A DNA stretch of 64,000 nt from Bog-105 sp965277855. Lineage in GTDB: Bacteria; Acidobacteriota; Terriglobia; Bryobacterales; Bryobacteraceae. Numbering within the stretch: the stretch's first letter is position 1; the number at the start of each line of letters is the position of its first letter. Positions 9,912 to 19,766 of the stretch are shown piece by piece. The DNA lies in contig OZ255847.1 in the NCBI GenBank assembly GCA_965277855.1, positions 2,356,001-2,420,000 of the forward strand. Reading direction: 5' to 3'. Under the pieces are notes generated by a model, which was given only the letters and a program-made list of their open reading frames with translations, was not told where the DNA came from and made no database searches. Both the position numbers and the translations under genes were made by a program.

Positions 9912-11545
9912 AGTCACTTGTGCTCTTTTGCGCGCTGGCGGCCCCACTGGCGTATGCGCAAGCAACTAGTGGTTCCTATATAGGCTCCAAGGCTTGTTAC
10001 GGCTGCCATTCAGCTATCTATAACTCGTTCCAAAAAACCGGCATGGGGCGTTCCATGACGCCGGCCGCCGACTGGAAGCCGGATTCGTTGCCGGCACAGG
10101 CGACGATCTCTCAACCCGGGAGTTCGCGCGCGTTTGCGGTGTCGCACAACGCGTCAGGGTGGCTGCAAACTGAGTCGGAGCCGAACGTGTTTTCCGTGGA
10201 ACACCGGCTTGATTACGCAGTAGGCTCGGGAGAAAACGGTTTGACGTTTCTGATTCGCCGTGGAAGTTATCTTTTTCAAGCGCCGCTTTCCTACTATGCG
10301 CGGACGCAGAGATGGGATCTTTCTCCGGGTTACGAGCAGGCCGATCTCGGGTTCGATCGAATGGTTCCAGAGGAGTGCATCAACTGTCATGCGGGCCGTG
10401 CTGCTCCCGTGCGCAACGGGTTCGGAGCGTACGCCGATCCTCCCTTTCAGGAATTAGCGATCGGTTGTGAGAACTGCCATGGTCCGGGAGCAGCGCATGT
10501 GACATCACTCGGGAAGGGCCTTGGGACAATTGTGAATCCGGCGAAATTGACGCCCCGACTCGCTGAGAACGTCTGTCTCAATTGCCATCAGGGCGGCGAC
10601 GTTCGGGTGAATCAGCCGGGCAAGACGTATCTGGATTTTCGGCCGGGCGAGTGGCTCTTCGATACTGCGGTCATCTTGAAGCAGCCGGCACGCACCAGCG
10701 AGGAGCAGCAGGCGGATCTATTAAATCACCACTCCTCCATGGAGGCCAGTCGGTGTTTTCGCGGCAGCGGCGGCAAGCTGAGTTGCCTCACCTGCCACGA
10801 TCCGCACGTGCAGCCTCGCCCGCCTGAGGCCACCGCTTACTATCGCGCGAAGTGTTTCACTTGTCATAACAATCAGAGCTGTGCGATACCGTTAAAAACC
10901 CGCCTCGCCCAGAATCCTTCGAACGACTGTGCCGGCTGTCATATGCCGAAGCGAAGCGCCACGCAAATTTCTCACTCCGCGTTGACCAACCATCGCATCC
11001 CGGCGCGTGAGGGAGAGCCGCCGCCTGTCATCGCCCAGAACGAAATCGATGGCGTCATTGTGGCAGACCCTTTGGGCAATCGGCCGGCCCAGCTTTCCAA
11101 AATTGTGTTGCTCCAGGCGTATCGAGAGCTGGCGCAGAAAAATGTCGATTACCAGCGCCGCTATCTGAGCTTACTGGATGAACTCGGCAGGACGCAGCCG
11201 GACGACACCACGGTGGAAGCGGCTCTCGGGGATAAAGCGTTTGCGGAAGGCCGCGAGGAGGAAGCCGTGGCGCACTTGCAACGAGCGCTGCCGGACGGCA
11301 ATCCTGCTATCTATCTGGAATTAGGCCAGGCTCTCGCCAAACTCGGCCGCACTCAGGATGCTATAGAATTTTTGAAACGCGGGGTGGAAAGATATCCGTA
11401 CAACGCGGTGATGCAAAAGACGCTCATCCTGCAGTACATCAATTCGAAATTATATAGCGAGGCGCGACTGCTTATGGAACGGTATGTTGCTGCGTTCCCG
11501 GAAGATGCCTTTATGCGAGGCTTGCTGGCGCGTGTGAGCCAATGA
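9899..11545 (+). CDS. Multihaem cytochrome c with C-terminal TPRs (seven CxxCH)
   Basis: About 548 residues from the ATG at 9899, which opens a clean signal peptide ending near LAYAQA. An earlier in-frame start at 9875 would add eight residues before it. Seven CxxCH motifs are seen: CYGCH (~33), CINCH (~160), CENCH (~190), CLNCH (~226), CLTCH (~296), CFTCH (~319) and CAGCH (~344). CENCHGPG and CAGCHMPK are typical of cytochrome c554-like domains. Residues 400-548 are TPR-like. Domain order is haem then TPR, the reverse of the preceding protein, so the two may form a complex. The start lies inside the previous gene, and the stop overlaps the next start (ATGA, 11542-11545). Confidence 0.87.
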   Translation: MAALKSLVLFCALAAPLAYAQATSGSYIGSKACYGCHSAIYNSFQKTGMGRSMTPAADWKPDSLPAQATISQPGSSRAFAVSHNASGWLQTESEPNVFSVEHRLDYAVGSGENGLTFLIRRGSYLFQAPLSYYARTQRWDLSPGYEQADLGFDRMVPEECINCHAGRAAPVRNGFGAYADPPFQELAIGCENCHGPGAAHVTSLGKGLGTIVNPAKLTPRLAENVCLNCHQGGDVRVNQPGKTYLDFRPGEWLFDTAVILKQPARTSEEQQADLLNHHSSMEASRCFRGSGGKLSCLTCHDPHVQPRPPEATAYYRAKCFTCHNNQSCAIPLKTRLAQNPSNDCAGCHMPKRSATQISHSALTNHRIPAREGEPPPVIAQNEIDGVIVADPLGNRPAQLSKIVLLQAYRELAQKNVDYQRRYLSLLDELGRTQPDDTTVEAALGDKAFAEGREEEAVAHLQRALPDGNPAIYLELGQALAKLGRTQDAIEFLKRGVERYPYNAVMQKTLILQYINSKLYSEARLLMERYVAAFPEDAFMRGLLARVSQ

Positions 11546-14106
11546 TGCGGTGTTTCGCTGGATGGCTTGTTCTATGGCTGCCACTTGCCGGCTTGACTTC
11601 CGCGGCCCAGCCGCAGGCGTGCTCTAATCCACCCGATCTGGCCCGCGAGCTCAAAAATTCACCCAGCGCGGAAACGTACAACGCACTCGGCGCATACTTC
11701 GCGCAAAATAAAAGGCTCGATTGCGCGCTGCCCGCGTTTGCGCACGCGGTCAAACTCAAGCCTGCGTTTTGGGAAGCTCATTTCAATTTCGGACTGGCTT
11801 TGATGAGCAACAACCAGCCGGAAAAGGCCGCCGCTGAGTTTCGTCAGACCTTGCACTATAAATCGGATTCAACAAACGCCCGCAACGCTTTGGGCCTGGC
11901 ACTCCAGACCTTGGGACGCTTGGATGAAGCGGAGGCCGAATTTAGCAAGTCTCTGCAGTCAGATCCCAAGTCGCCCGACACTTTGGAACGGCTGGGTGAA
12001 CTCTATTCCGTCGAACGCCGCTATCATGCCGCCATCGAAAAATTCCTGGCGGCGAGTAAACTAGCGCCTGCGGATGCGGAACTGCAAATCGAGCTGGCGG
12101 TGGCCTACTCGAAGAACGGAGATTCCTCGCAGGCTATCAAAATCCTCTCTGATCTGACGCAAGCCAATCCGAACCTGGCGGGTGCTCACTTCAACCTGGC
12201 TACCGTTTACGCGAACAGCAACCGGTATCGCGAAGCGGCGGATGAATACAGCGCGACACTGCAGCTCGAGCCGGGCAACGATACTGCACGGTTATCTTTA
12301 GTGAAAGCGCTGGCGACCATCGCCAACTACCAGGCTGCTCTGCCGGTCGCAGTCGAATATGTGGCTCGCCAGCCTCACGATAGCGAAGGTCATTATCTCC
12401 TAGGGAACGTCTATCGAGGTCTGGCTCGCTATTCCGATGCCGAGCGCGAACTGAAGCTGGCGATCGCCGGCAGGAACGAGTATGGGCCAAATTATGATCT
12501 AGGATTCGTGCTGTCGAAAGAAGGCAAGCAGGAAGAGGCTTTGTCGTATCTTAGGCGCGCCGTCCAACTCCGCCCTGAGGCCTCGGAAGCACACTTTCAA
12601 TTAGCGAACGTGCTTAAAGCCTTGCACCTTCCGGACGAGGCAGGCCGGGAAATGAGTGCGGTGCGTCAGCAGAAGCAGCAGTCTACCGACGAAAATGTGG
12701 CTGCCGCCGCCGGCAATGATGCGAATCAACTGCTGGCCCAAGGCGACGCTAAAACCGCTGCCGAGCGTTATCGTAATGCGCTGCGTCTCGATCCCAAAAA
12801 CGGCAGGACTTGGTTTAATCTTTCGATCGCGCTGGGCGAGCTGGGGCAACACACGGAACAGCGCAATGCGTTGGAGAAATCGGTTGCGTGCGATCCGTCT
12901 CTGGCGATGGCTTACAACCAGCTGGGCTTGCTCGATGCCGCTGAGCGAAAGCAGCCGGCCGCGGAGGATCACTTCAAACGCGCAATAGCACTTGACCCGC
13001 AATCGGCGGAAGCGCAAAGCAATTTAGGAACGCTCTACGGAAGGACTGGACGAACGCACGAAGCGGAAGAGCTGCTGCGAAAAGCAATTGCAAACGATCC
13101 TAAGTTAGCCGAAGCGGCTCTGAATCTGGGCTTGATTCTGGCAAGCGATGGCCGCCTGGCCGAGGCCAAAACTCACTTGCAAACCGCAGTGTCCTTGTCT
13201 CCTGCCAACACCACTGCCATAAATGCTTTGGGAATAGTCGAAACGCGGCTCGGAAAATCGGAGTCCGCCATTGACGATTTTCAAAAGGCCGTGGCACTCG
13301 AACCCCGTTCCTCGCAAACCCACTTGAATCTCGGAATTGCCCTGGCGGATCGCTATCAGATGGACCAAGCCCTGGCGCAATTTACCGAGGCGAAAAACCT
13401 GGCCCCGGAAGCGGCCGCGCCGCGCTACAATCTCGGCCGGCTGCTTGTCGACTTGCATCGTTACGAAGATGCCATTCCAGAATTGCAGCTGGCCTGTCGC
13501 CGCAGTCCTAAATTCGCACCGCCTTTCTACCTGCTCGGCCTGGCCAATACGAAACTGCAAAACTATGCCGATGCCTTTACTGCTTTTGCCCGCTTTCTTG
13601 AACTCGAGCCTGCGAATGCCGACGCCTATTTTCTGGCCGGACAGGATTTGCGAAAGTTGGGACGCGCCTCCGAAGCGATTGGCTATTGGAAGAAAGCCGT
13701 GGCCGCCGATCCTGGTCAGACCGAGGCGCTTTACAATTTGTGGAAAACTCTGGCTAAGACTGATCCAGCTGAAGCGGGCGCATACGCCGAACGTTTCAAA
13801 CTTGCGCAACAAGAAAAACAGATCATCGATCAAGCCGGCACCCTCGGTAATTTTGCGCTAGCTTCGGCAAAACGCGGCGACTATCAGGAAGCGGTTTCCC
13901 AATTCCAGCAAGCTGTCGAGGAATGTGGAAATTGCCAATCCCGTGCCGATCTTATCAAGGATCTCGGCTTGATCGAGTGTAAGAGTGGCGACGTGAAGCA
14001 CGGCGAGGAACATCTGCTGACGGCGCAGTCTCTGAAGCCGAACGATGCGGACATTGTCCGGGCACTAGGCATTATCAGCCTGATGCGGCGCAAGTCCTCG
14101 CCCTAA
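11542..14106 (+). CDS. Exported tetratricopeptide repeat protein
   Basis: An 854-residue protein with a signal peptide (residues 1-22) followed by roughly two dozen consecutive 34-residue TPR units covering nearly its whole length. The recurrent pattern includes A-x-NLG-x-x-L and A-x-x-x-Y/F-x-x-A-x-x-L-x-P. TPR solenoids bind proteins or peptides, and no catalytic domain is present. As the last gene of the chain, and coupled to the multihaem cytochrome by an ATGA overlap, it is a plausible scaffold for the two cytochromes. That role is inferred only from position. No obvious terminator was seen in the 170 bases that follow. Confidence 0.88.
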   Translation: MMRCFAGWLVLWLPLAGLTSAAQPQACSNPPDLARELKNSPSAETYNALGAYFAQNKRLDCALPAFAHAVKLKPAFWEAHFNFGLALMSNNQPEKAAAEFRQTLHYKSDSTNARNALGLALQTLGRLDEAEAEFSKSLQSDPKSPDTLERLGELYSVERRYHAAIEKFLAASKLAPADAELQIELAVAYSKNGDSSQAIKILSDLTQANPNLAGAHFNLATVYANSNRYREAADEYSATLQLEPGNDTARLSLVKALATIANYQAALPVAVEYVARQPHDSEGHYLLGNVYRGLARYSDAERELKLAIAGRNEYGPNYDLGFVLSKEGKQEEALSYLRRAVQLRPEASEAHFQLANVLKALHLPDEAGREMSAVRQQKQQSTDENVAAAAGNDANQLLAQGDAKTAAERYRNALRLDPKNGRTWFNLSIALGELGQHTEQRNALEKSVACDPSLAMAYNQLGLLDAAERKQPAAEDHFKRAIALDPQSAEAQSNLGTLYGRTGRTHEAEELLRKAIANDPKLAEAALNLGLILASDGRLAEAKTHLQTAVSLSPANTTAINALGIVETRLGKSESAIDDFQKAVALEPRSSQTHLNLGIALADRYQMDQALAQFTEAKNLAPEAAAPRYNLGRLLVDLHRYEDAIPELQLACRRSPKFAPPFYLLGLANTKLQNYADAFTAFARFLELEPANADAYFLAGQDLRKLGRASEAIGYWKKAVAADPGQTEALYNLWKTLAKTDPAEAGAYAERFKLAQQEKQIIDQAGTLGNFALASAKRGDYQEAVSQFQQAVEECGNCQSRADLIKDLGLIECKSGDVKHGEEHLLTAQSLKPNDADIVRALGIISLMRRKSSP

Positions 14107-14277
14107 AGCGGTCGATCAGAAGTTGGGCACCCTGCTCCCACCAAAGTCGTATCAACTTTGCTAGTGGAAAGGTATTGCACGCTGGAAATTCTTGTGATAC
14201 TATCGCAGCACTTTACCGCAAAAGTAAACGTTTTTGCTTTCTGCAGGCGGTTGCGGCGTTTTGCCGCGAAAGGGCCC

Positions 14278-17200
14278 ATGTTGCGACTCTCTTCACCACA
14301 CTACTTCTTCGGAAGATTTCCACTTCTCCTGATGACCTTAGCGGCGCTGTTCTTGCCACGCGCCGCCTACTCGCAGCAATCCTCCGCCGCCATCAACGGC
14401 ACAGTGAAGGATTCGAGCGGCGCAGTGGTGGAAGGCGCCACCATCACGCTGACAAACAACGAGACATCCGTTTCGCGAAACAGCGTCAGCAATTCGGCGG
14501 GCGACTATGTTTTTATCGATGTTCTGCCTGCCTCGTATTCGATGAAAGTGGTGAAGCCCGGCTTCGGGTCGGTTACGCAACAGCAGATCGTCATGAGTGT
14601 GAATCAGACGGCAACATACGATTTCACGCTCACGGTTGGGTCTACCCAGCAATCGATCAATGTTGAAGCCGCCGCCGTGGCGATCGAAGCCTCCACCGCC
14701 GAACTCGGAACGGTGATTAATGAACAGGCGGTAAAAGATCTGCCACTGAACGGCCGCAACTTCACGCAACTTCTTACTCTGACGCCGGGCGCGGCTCCGG
14801 TTAGTGTGGCGCAGAACTCGGGGGGCGGAGGCGGCTTCGCCGGTAATGCAGTTGGCTCCTTCTCCTTCCCTGCTCTCAACGGCCAGCGCAACCGCAGCAA
14901 TATGTTCCTCATCGATGGCGTCGTCGACCTCGGATCGTTTATCGGCAACTACAACATCTCGCCCATCATCGACGTCGTGCAGGAGTTTAAGGTCCAATCC
15001 CACAATGACCTTTCGGAGTTTGGACAGGCGCCGGGCGGCATTGTGAACGTGGCCACCAAGTCCGGTACCAATGCCTATCACGCCACTCTCTGGGAGTTCT
15101 TGCGGAACGATAAGTTTGACGCTCGGAATTTCTTTGTCTCCCAGCGCAATCCCTTACGTCAGAATCAATTTGGCGTCGCCGGCGGCGGCCCTATCTGGAT
15201 TCCTAAACTCTACAACGGCAAAAATCGCACTTTCTTCTACGGAGGATATGAGGGTTACCGCCGTAGCCGATTATCCCAGAGCACCGGTCTCGCTCCTACG
15301 CCAGCGGAGTTGAACGGTGACTTCAGCGGAATCAGCAACAAGATTTACAACCCCGCCACAGGCGTCGCGTTCCCGAACAATCAAATTCCTACCAATCAAC
15401 TCAACCCCATCGCTCTTCTCTACGCGAAGGCCAACTTCCCTTTAGGACCCGCAGTGTCCAGCGGCAACAATTACATTAACGGCGCGGCTACTCATCTGAA
15501 TCAGGACAGCTACCAGCTGCGCGTGGATCAAACCTTCGGCGAACATGACAGCCTCTTTGGACGTGTGTCGTACTTCAATGAGCCGCAAATCGGATCAAAC
15601 GGCTATATCGGCGCTACAACTTTCGCGAACGACTACGGCTGGAACGCTGCCTTGCATGAGACACATACCTTCAGTCCTACCAGCGTGGTGGATTTGTTTT
15701 TTGGACGCAATGTGGGTGACGCCGATACCGGCAGCAACGATCCAGGAACTCCTGCCGGTTTTGCCAATCAGTTGATCACGGCCGGTGTCTCTTCTAATCT
15801 CGTAAGTAATTTTCAAGGCGGCATAGGTCCGTTCGTTCCCGGCATGAATGTCTCCGGATATCTCGGCGGAGCGCAACAGTCCGTTCAGAATACCCGCTAC
15901 GCCGATAACTGGACGTTTGGAGGTAGCTTCACAAAAATCATCGGCCGGCACACGCTGAAGATGGGCGCAGTCTTTGCGACGAACAACACGGTTTCCCCCA
16001 TTTATAATGCCTCTGAATCGTTTGCGACCACTCCGACCCAGAACCCGTTGAGCCCAACCGGTACCGGCGACGCATTTGCTTCGTTTCTGCTCGGTCTGCC
16101 CGACGGCGCGAATCGGAGAAACGTACTCGAAGAGGAACATGGCGGATGGGTGAATGGCGTGTACTTACAAGATGAGATCAAGATCAACTCCCGGCTCACT
16201 CTGAATCTGGGTATCCGCTGGGATGTTACTCTGTGGCCGATTTACGGCAAACCGCCGGCTCCCGACGCTTACGTGGGAGATCTCAATCTGAATAATGGCA
16301 CTTACATTCTTGCCAATCTCCCGGGCGCCTGCAGCGCGACTCAGGGCTTCCCCTGCATTCCGGGTGGAACGCTGCCGGCTAACGTCACCGTAACCACCCA
16401 CGGCAACCATTCCATCTACTCGAATGATTACGGCGATTGGCAGCCACGCGCGGGTTTGGCTTACCGCTTGACCGACAAAACCGCAGTTCGCTTAGGCTAT
16501 GGCCGTTTTTACGATAACTGGAACTCCATTATTCAGCTAGCTCAGAACTATGAAGGAACGTGGCCCGACGTTGGACAGCTCATTGCCCAAAACCTAAACC
16601 ATCCAGGTGGCACACAGGCCACCATTGGCGATCCTTTCAGCCAGGGTTCGGGCGGCGTAGTCTTACCGGCCGCCACGCCCTTCCTTAGCAAGGGCTTTGT
16701 TAACTGGTATGTCGATCCAGGCGATTACAAAATGCCTTATTCCGACCAGTGGAACGTCGGCGTCGAGCAGGGATTGGGGAGTAACACTGTTCTGTCTCTC
16801 AATTATGTAGGCTCGCATGATTTACGGCTGAACCAGGGCTCGCAAGGGAATACAAGTCCCACACCCGGACCCGTGGCTACTGAAGCGGCCCGCCGTCCCT
16901 ATCCGTACATTACGCCGACCTTTTATGACCGCAGCGTCGGCCAGAGTAAATACAACTCGTTCCAGTTCCGGTTGCAGCAACGCGCCACGCATGGACTCAC
17001 CTATATCGTTTCGTATACGTACTCGAAATCGATGGACCTCGGCTGTTCAGGCAGCTTTGGCTCGGAGGGCTGCGAGATCCAACAGCCTTACAACACGCAA
17101 ACAGACCGCAGCGTGTCGGGATTCGATTTGCCGCATATCTTTTCAGGTAGCTTCGTTTACGATGTTCCGGTCGGCAGAGGCAAGTCGTTCAGTACCAACA

Positions 17201-17667
17201 ATAGGGTGGCGGATTACATCCTTGGCAACTGGCAGGTCGGTGGCATACTTAGTCTGCATTCTGGAACGCCGTTCGATGTCACAGTAAGTAATGGTGACAC
17301 TGCGGGAACCGGCAACACGGTGGAACGCGCAAACTTGTTGTTGTCGGATCCTTATGCGCATGGTCAGGGCGTCACGAACTATCTCAATCCCGCAGGCTTT
17401 GGCGTTCCTGCGCTCGAAACTTATGGCGACCTGGGGCGGAATAGCCTTAGAACAAATTCCTTTAACAATCTGGATCTTTCTTTGACCCGGCGCTTTCCCA
17501 TTAAAGAGAGAACCAACCTGGAGTTCCGCGCCGATGCCTTCAATATAAGTAACTCCGTGGTATTTGGCACGCCAAACCATACTTTGGGAGATTCCAACTT
17601 CGGAGTCATAACTGGTACCGCAAACACCGAACGCCAGATTCAATTTTCGCTTAAGTTACTATTTTGA
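14278..17667 (+). CDS. Oar-type TonB-dependent receptor
   Basis: About 1129 residues from the ATG at 14278, which is preceded by GAAAGGG and opens a signal peptide ending AAYSQQ. Upstream starts as far as 14158 are possible but would put the signal peptide internally. A carboxypeptidase-regulatory-like beta domain covers about 35-120 (AAINGTVKDSSGAVVEG). A plug domain follows at 130-260 (LPLNGRNFTQL) and then a long outer-membrane beta barrel ending in F. This is the acidobacterial/myxobacterial Oar-like group, about twice the length of classic siderophore receptors, and thought to import oligosaccharides or other large ligands using TonB energy. It is convergent with the winged-helix regulator downstream. 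The substrate is unknown. Confidence 0.9.
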   Translation: MLRLSSPHYFFGRFPLLLMTLAALFLPRAAYSQQSSAAINGTVKDSSGAVVEGATITLTNNETSVSRNSVSNSAGDYVFIDVLPASYSMKVVKPGFGSVTQQQIVMSVNQTATYDFTLTVGSTQQSINVEAAAVAIEASTAELGTVINEQAVKDLPLNGRNFTQLLTLTPGAAPVSVAQNSGGGGGFAGNAVGSFSFPALNGQRNRSNMFLIDGVVDLGSFIGNYNISPIIDVVQEFKVQSHNDLSEFGQAPGGIVNVATKSGTNAYHATLWEFLRNDKFDARNFFVSQRNPLRQNQFGVAGGGPIWIPKLYNGKNRTFFYGGYEGYRRSRLSQSTGLAPTPAELNGDFSGISNKIYNPATGVAFPNNQIPTNQLNPIALLYAKANFPLGPAVSSGNNYINGAATHLNQDSYQLRVDQTFGEHDSLFGRVSYFNEPQIGSNGYIGATTFANDYGWNAALHETHTFSPTSVVDLFFGRNVGDADTGSNDPGTPAGFANQLITAGVSSNLVSNFQGGIGPFVPGMNVSGYLGGAQQSVQNTRYADNWTFGGSFTKIIGRHTLKMGAVFATNNTVSPIYNASESFATTPTQNPLSPTGTGDAFASFLLGLPDGANRRNVLEEEHGGWVNGVYLQDEIKINSRLTLNLGIRWDVTLWPIYGKPPAPDAYVGDLNLNNGTYILANLPGACSATQGFPCIPGGTLPANVTVTTHGNHSIYSNDYGDWQPRAGLAYRLTDKTAVRLGYGRFYDNWNSIIQLAQNYEGTWPDVGQLIAQNLNHPGGTQATIGDPFSQGSGGVVLPAATPFLSKGFVNWYVDPGDYKMPYSDQWNVGVEQGLGSNTVLSLNYVGSHDLRLNQGSQGNTSPTPGPVATEAARRPYPYITPTFYDRSVGQSKYNSFQFRLQQRATHGLTYIVSYTYSKSMDLGCSGSFGSEGCEIQQPYNTQTDRSVSGFDLPHIFSGSFVYDVPVGRGKSFSTNNRVADYILGNWQVGGILSLHSGTPFDVTVSNGDTAGTGNTVERANLLLSDPYAHGQGVTNYLNPAGFGVPALETYGDLGRNSLRTNSFNNLDLSLTRRFPIKERTNLEFRADAFNISNSVVFGTPNHTLGDSNFGVITGTANTERQIQFSLKLLF

Positions 17668-17684
17668 AGAACTGACGGCAACAA

Positions 17685-19595
17685 TCAGCTCGGCAATCTG
17701 AGTTTTCGCTCCAGATCCACAAAATCTGGATTGAATCGAAGGCCGTCCCATTCGGGGTCTACTTTGAGAAATACCAGACCATTCGCGCGCTGAAGATAAG
17801 CCCTTTCGAGCCACGCCAGAGCCTCTTTGCTGTTTCCGAGTGCGGCATACACACTCGCGACGTAATACGGCGACACGTATTCTCGCTTCGCTTCTTCGAT
17901 CAACATGCCTAGTAGTTTTATCGCCTCCGCTCTGTTGCCGCCGAGCGCATAGCCGCGAGCCAAACTAGCCACCGTCAAGGGCGTATTGTGCGCCAGTTCG
18001 GCGGCCTTCCGCAGTTCGGTAATCGCCTCTCTATGGTTGCCCATCTGCTCATAGGCTTGTCCCAGAACCAGGTGGGGAAGCTCGTAAGTCGGGTCCATAT
18101 CGAGCGTGTTTCGCAACTGCGTGATCGCCGCGTCGTAACGTCGCGCCATGTAAAGGCGCCAGCCCAGGCTGAAGTTGATGCTCAATGAGAGCGGATCGAT
18201 TTGGCGCGCTCTGTTGATTTGCTCAAAGCTGTTGTCGAATCGTCCCATGGCAGTGAGATAGAGCGAATAGCGCTGATACGCCGTGCCGTAGTTGGGATCT
18301 ACGCTTATGGCGCGCCGGAATCCCGCATCTGCTCCGGCCCAATCCCAATCGTAGTTAAACTTTACCGTTGCCAGCGCCGTCTCCGCGGCGGCTGAGGCCG
18401 GATCGAGTTCCAGCGCACGCATCGCAGCCTTCCTGGCCTTCGGCGCTGCTTCTTCCGGCGACATCGTCCCAAAAATCGTGGCGCTTACGATGCCATAGCA
18501 ATCGGCCAAAGCCGCATAGGCCAGGGTGTACTGCGGGTCTTCTGTGATCGCCTCTTCAAAGTAATGGATCGCGCTACCCAGTTTCTCCGCCGATCGACGG
18601 TTCCAGAAATATTTGCCCTTCAGATAATTTTCGTAAGCCTCCGGCCGCACATGCGGCTTCTTCTCCAACCGCTGTTTTTCTTCTGGCGTGACATTGATTC
18701 GGATCTCGTTGGCGATGGCGGTCGAAACCCGGTTCTGCAAAGCCAGTATGTCGCCCATCTGGCTCTCATAAGTATCGGCCCACAGATGACGATCGGTCGA
18801 GACCTGAACGAGTTCGGCAGTGATCCGGACGCGATCGCCCACGCGCAACACGGTTCCCTCGACTACTGCGTCCACCTTGAGTTCACGCGCGATCTCGGAA
18901 ATCGACTTGCGCGTTCCTTTGTAGGCCATGGCCGTCGACCTGGCGATCACCCGTAAGGAGCGGATCTTGGCCAGATTGGCGATCAGCTCATCGGTCATGC
19001 CGTCGGCAAAGTAATCCTGATTCAGTTCGCCCGACAGATTCTCGAGCGGGAGCACCACCAGGGACATGCTTTGCGGGCTGCCGGCAAATAACCGGCTGAC
19101 TAGTGCTCTCACTTGCGGAATGGAGAACAGGCTGACGGCGATTAGCACCAGCGCAGACGAAATTAACCATGGCTTTCGATGCTTTCCGCTCTTCGCCGGT
19201 GCAATCGCGACAGGGGCCGCTACCTCCTGAGCGACTGATGGAGGCGGCTCCGCTGGGGCTAGTACCTCTTCGACCGGCGCCAAAAACCGGTAACCGCGGC
19301 GGTGTAGCGTTTCGATGTACCGCGGATTGCCTGCTGAATCGCACAATGCCTCTCTCAGCTGCATCACGGCGTTGTTCAAGCCGTGATCGAAATCGACAAA
19401 TGTAGCATCTTGCCACAGCTGGTTGTACAGCTCCTCGCGAGTGATCAACTGTCCCGGGCGTTCGAGCAAAACCGCGAGTATGCGAAAGGAGCGCTCGGGC
19501 AATCTGAGCCGGATCCCGCGCTTGCGTAGTTCCAGACCGCTGAGGTCGGCTTCGAACAGGCCAAAGCGAAAACTTCTCGTCGTGGAGACATCCAT
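17685..19595 (-). CDS. CadC-like winged-helix regulator with FlgO-like domain and TPRs
   Basis: A 636-residue one-piece membrane regulator. Residues 8-108 are an OmpR/PhoB-type winged helix with no receiver domain (for example LLERPGQLITREELYNQLW and the YIETLHRRGYRF wing). One transmembrane segment lies at about 147-165. Residues 180-300 resemble the FlgO-like/adenylyl-cyclase-associated segment (VLPLENLSGE, YFADGMTDEL, VEGTVLRVGDRVRI). The rest is TPR repeats. This architecture is widespread in Acidobacteria, probably sensing outside the inner membrane and binding DNA inside. It is transcribed divergently from the receptor at 19767, with a 171-base shared upstream region, so control of that receptor is likely but inferred. 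The kinase at 48086 carries the same FlgO-like plus TPR module. Confidence 0.88.
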   Translation of the reverse strand: MDVSTTRSFRFGLFEADLSGLELRKRGIRLRLPERSFRILAVLLERPGQLITREELYNQLWQDATFVDFDHGLNNAVMQLREALCDSAGNPRYIETLHRRGYRFLAPVEEVLAPAEPPPSVAQEVAAPVAIAPAKSGKHRKPWLISSALVLIAVSLFSIPQVRALVSRLFAGSPQSMSLVVLPLENLSGELNQDYFADGMTDELIANLAKIRSLRVIARSTAMAYKGTRKSISEIARELKVDAVVEGTVLRVGDRVRITAELVQVSTDRHLWADTYESQMGDILALQNRVSTAIANEIRINVTPEEKQRLEKKPHVRPEAYENYLKGKYFWNRRSAEKLGSAIHYFEEAITEDPQYTLAYAALADCYGIVSATIFGTMSPEEAAPKARKAAMRALELDPASAAAETALATVKFNYDWDWAGADAGFRRAISVDPNYGTAYQRYSLYLTAMGRFDNSFEQINRARQIDPLSLSINFSLGWRLYMARRYDAAITQLRNTLDMDPTYELPHLVLGQAYEQMGNHREAITELRKAAELAHNTPLTVASLARGYALGGNRAEAIKLLGMLIEEAKREYVSPYYVASVYAALGNSKEALAWLERAYLQRANGLVFLKVDPEWDGLRFNPDFVDLERKLRLPS

Positions 19596-19766
19596 GTTTT
19601 AGGTTGCTGGAAGTATATCTCTCCGCCGTTTTCCCATGCCAGACGCATTTCGCCGGGCCGGACATTCGCAAGTATCTTTATTCCTTTCAGGCATTTCCGG
19701 AGGGAGATAAAAAGGTCTTCTTTACGCCATCCTTCTGTGACACCGTACCCAGCAAGGAATCCAACC
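19596..19766. promoter_or_regulatory. Divergent intergenic region between regulator and TonB-dependent receptor
   Basis: These 171 bases separate two divergent genes and must hold both promoters. The receptor has a plausible ribosome site AAGGAA before ATG 19767. No convincing -35/-10 pair or operator repeat was recognised by eye. Confidence 0.45.
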
